This document shows, piece after piece, positions 63,109 through 64,000 of a stretch of DNA of 64,000 nucleotides. The notes under the pieces were generated by a model. That model had not been told where the DNA came from and ran no database searches. It saw nothing but the letters and a program-made list of their open reading frames with translations. This stretch comes from Streptomyces sp. RKAG290 (GTDB taxonomy: Bacteria > Actinomycetota > Actinomycetes > Streptomycetales > Streptomycetaceae): contig NZ_JAJOZC010000001.1 in the NCBI RefSeq assembly GCF_023701695.1, positions 7,377,894-7,441,893 on the forward strand. Direction: 5' to 3'. The position numbers were made by a program, and so were the translations under genes. Numbering within the stretch: the stretch's first letter is position 1; each line of letters begins with the position of its first letter.

Positions 63109-63160
63109 CGGGTCAGGCCGCGAGGTGCGGTGCCAGGGCACGCGAGCCCGGCCTGACCCG
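63109..63160. terminator. Hairpin after the thioesterase gene, built on a dispersed repeat
   Basis: CGGGTCAGGCCG pairs with CGGCCTGACCCG across 28 bases, 2 bases beyond the thioesterase stop. Its left arm is part of the 24-base repeat (63096-63119) also found at 14413-14436. Confidence 0.55.
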
Positions 63161-63162
63161 AC

Positions 63163-64000
63163 CTAGGTGCGGGGCAGGTCTCGGGCGAGCAGGTCCGCGA
63201 GGACATCGACGACCGGTGGGTCGAGCAGCGACAGGTGGTGGCCCGGCAGCGGCGCGACGGTCAGGTCCGTGCAGTACGCGTCCCATCCCAGTGCTTCGTC
63301 GTCCCGCTCGTAACGGGCGTCCCGCACCGTGTGCGGAGCGGGATCCGCCGCCCGGTAGAGCAGCGTCCGCCCGTCGTAGCGCCGGGGTGTGTGGCGCTCA
63401 CCGCTGCGCAGGTCGAGATACGACGTCCGCTGGTGCTCCAGCACCGCCGGCGGCAGCTCCACCACCTGCTCCAGGAGCTTGATGACCAGGGCGACCTGGC
63501 CCGCGTCGTCGCACCGGGCCAGCTCCCCGTACGGAAGGCGCAGCGGCTGCCCGTACGTGCGCTCGACGAACTCGGCGAAGCCCTCGAACCGGCGCCGCAC
63601 CTCCCGGTCCGGCGTCGCGGCGCCCGGCGGCACCGGCAGCGGGAGCACGGAGTCGAGCAGGACGAGGGCGGCGACCGTGCCGTGGGCGGAGAGCAGCCGT
63701 GCGGTCTCCTGGGCGAGCAGCCCGCCGTAGGACCACCCGCCGACCAGCCACGGGCCGTCCGGCCGCACCTCGCGGATGCGCCGGGCGAATTCGGCCGCCC
63801 GGCCCGGCACGTCATCGGGATCGGGCAGCCGGTCGAGGCCGAGCACCGGGCGGCTGCCGTCCAGGCGCGCGGCCAGCCGCCCGTACACGTCGCTGGAGCC
63901 GCCCGCGGCATGCGCGAGGAAGAGCGGGGCCAGCGGTCCGGCGCCCGGGAAGGTGCGCAGCCGGCCCGGCGTACCCGACACGGTCCCCGCCGCATCGGTG
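63163..64000 (-). CDS. Thioesterase domain protein, probably the C-terminus of a larger synthase (partial)
   Basis: The visible 272 residues from a GTG at 63981 form an alpha/beta thioesterase of the PKS/NRPS type: PLFLAHAAGGSSDVYGRLAA, the nucleophile motif LVGGWSYGGLLAQETARLL, the Asp region LVLLDSVLPLP, and the catalytic His in PLPGHHLSLLDPP. The frame stays open to the window edge (upstream codons read TDAAGT), no ribosome site precedes the GTG, and AHAAGGS rather than an N-terminal start suggests an excised domain. It would release a finished polyketide or peptide by hydrolysis or cyclisation. A free-standing type II thioesterase is the alternative. Confidence 0.75.
   Translation of the reverse strand, partial: TDAAGTVSGTPGRLRTFPGAGPLAPLFLAHAAGGSSDVYGRLAARLDGSRPVLGLDRLPDPDDVPGRAAEFARRIREVRPDGPWLVGGWSYGGLLAQETARLLSAHGTVAALVLLDSVLPLPVPPGAATPDREVRRRFEGFAEFVERTYGQPLRLPYGELARCDDAGQVALVIKLLEQVVELPPAVLEHQRTSYLDLRSGERHTPRRYDGRTLLYRAADPAPHTVRDARYERDDEALGWDAYCTDLTVAPLPGHHLSLLDPPVVDVLADLLARDLPRT

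Overview
The window is high-GC actinobacterial DNA and reads as a Streptomyces chromosome. The signs are strong third-position GC bias, many GTG and TTG starts, a LAL-type LuxR regulator, Tat-secreted hydrolases, crotonyl-CoA reductase, SpoIIE-type phosphatase, SWIM/SNF2 pair and IS110 debris. I see no rRNA, tRNA or CRISPR. The content is mostly accessory: extracellular polysaccharide degradation, sugar uptake, sugar-acid catabolism and decayed mobile DNA.

Layout. 0-5.6 kb: the 3' end of a sugar-uptake operon (two ABC permeases, a DUF5107 protein) and a large secreted beta-propeller-like protein with two ricin-type lectin domains. 5.8-10.4 kb: a divergent beta-1,3-glucan pair (a CBM56-like/beta-helix protein and a GH64 glucanase) flanked by two LacI-type operators, with a decayed class II aldolase between them. 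10.4-13.1 kb: a graveyard of tyrosine-recombinase fragments ending in a 45-bp copy of an aldehyde dehydrogenase 3' end. 13.1-19.4 kb: ordinary genes (cupin, phosphodiesterase, DUF2236 oxygenase, LAL regulator, SDR). 19.4-28.9 kb: mixed intact genes (a large unknown protein, GAP-family membrane protein, GH15, amphi-Trp protein, PP2C phosphatase) and remnants (peptide-binding protein, DUF389, ClC channel).

28.9-48.3 kb is the most interesting part: a coherent glycan-utilisation locus. It has a GH101 endo-alpha-N-acetylgalactosaminidase, a GH95 alpha-fucosidase, a third putative glycosidase, an SDR sugar dehydrogenase, an IlvD/Edd-type sugar-acid dehydratase, a DHDPS-family aldolase, a PfkB kinase, a KDPG-type aldolase, a complete ABC importer and a GntR/FCD regulator. 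A 13-bp near-palindrome, consensus CTTARCWGCTARG, occurs before almost every transcription unit here and I did not find it elsewhere in the window. My model is that mucin-type, fucosylated O-glycans are cut outside the cell, imported, and their galactose and/or fucose oxidised and split to pyruvate plus a three-carbon aldehyde, all under the GntR regulator. The end of the locus is damaged: a second GH101-like gene is cut off by an IS110 remnant.

49.3-64 kb: aldehyde dehydrogenase with its GAF regulator, a Tat-exported amidase, a SWIM-protein/SNF2-helicase operon, two different fatty-acid desaturases around a small membrane protein and crotonyl-CoA reductase, an esterase, and a thioesterase domain that runs off the right edge and may be the end of a polyketide or peptide synthase.

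Several otherwise convincing genes carry single -1 frameshifts, mostly in runs of four to six G (or C on the given strand). That pattern fits homopolymer sequencing error better than independent gene decay; the recombinase, aldolase, DUF389 and ClC remnants, by contrast, are truly degraded.
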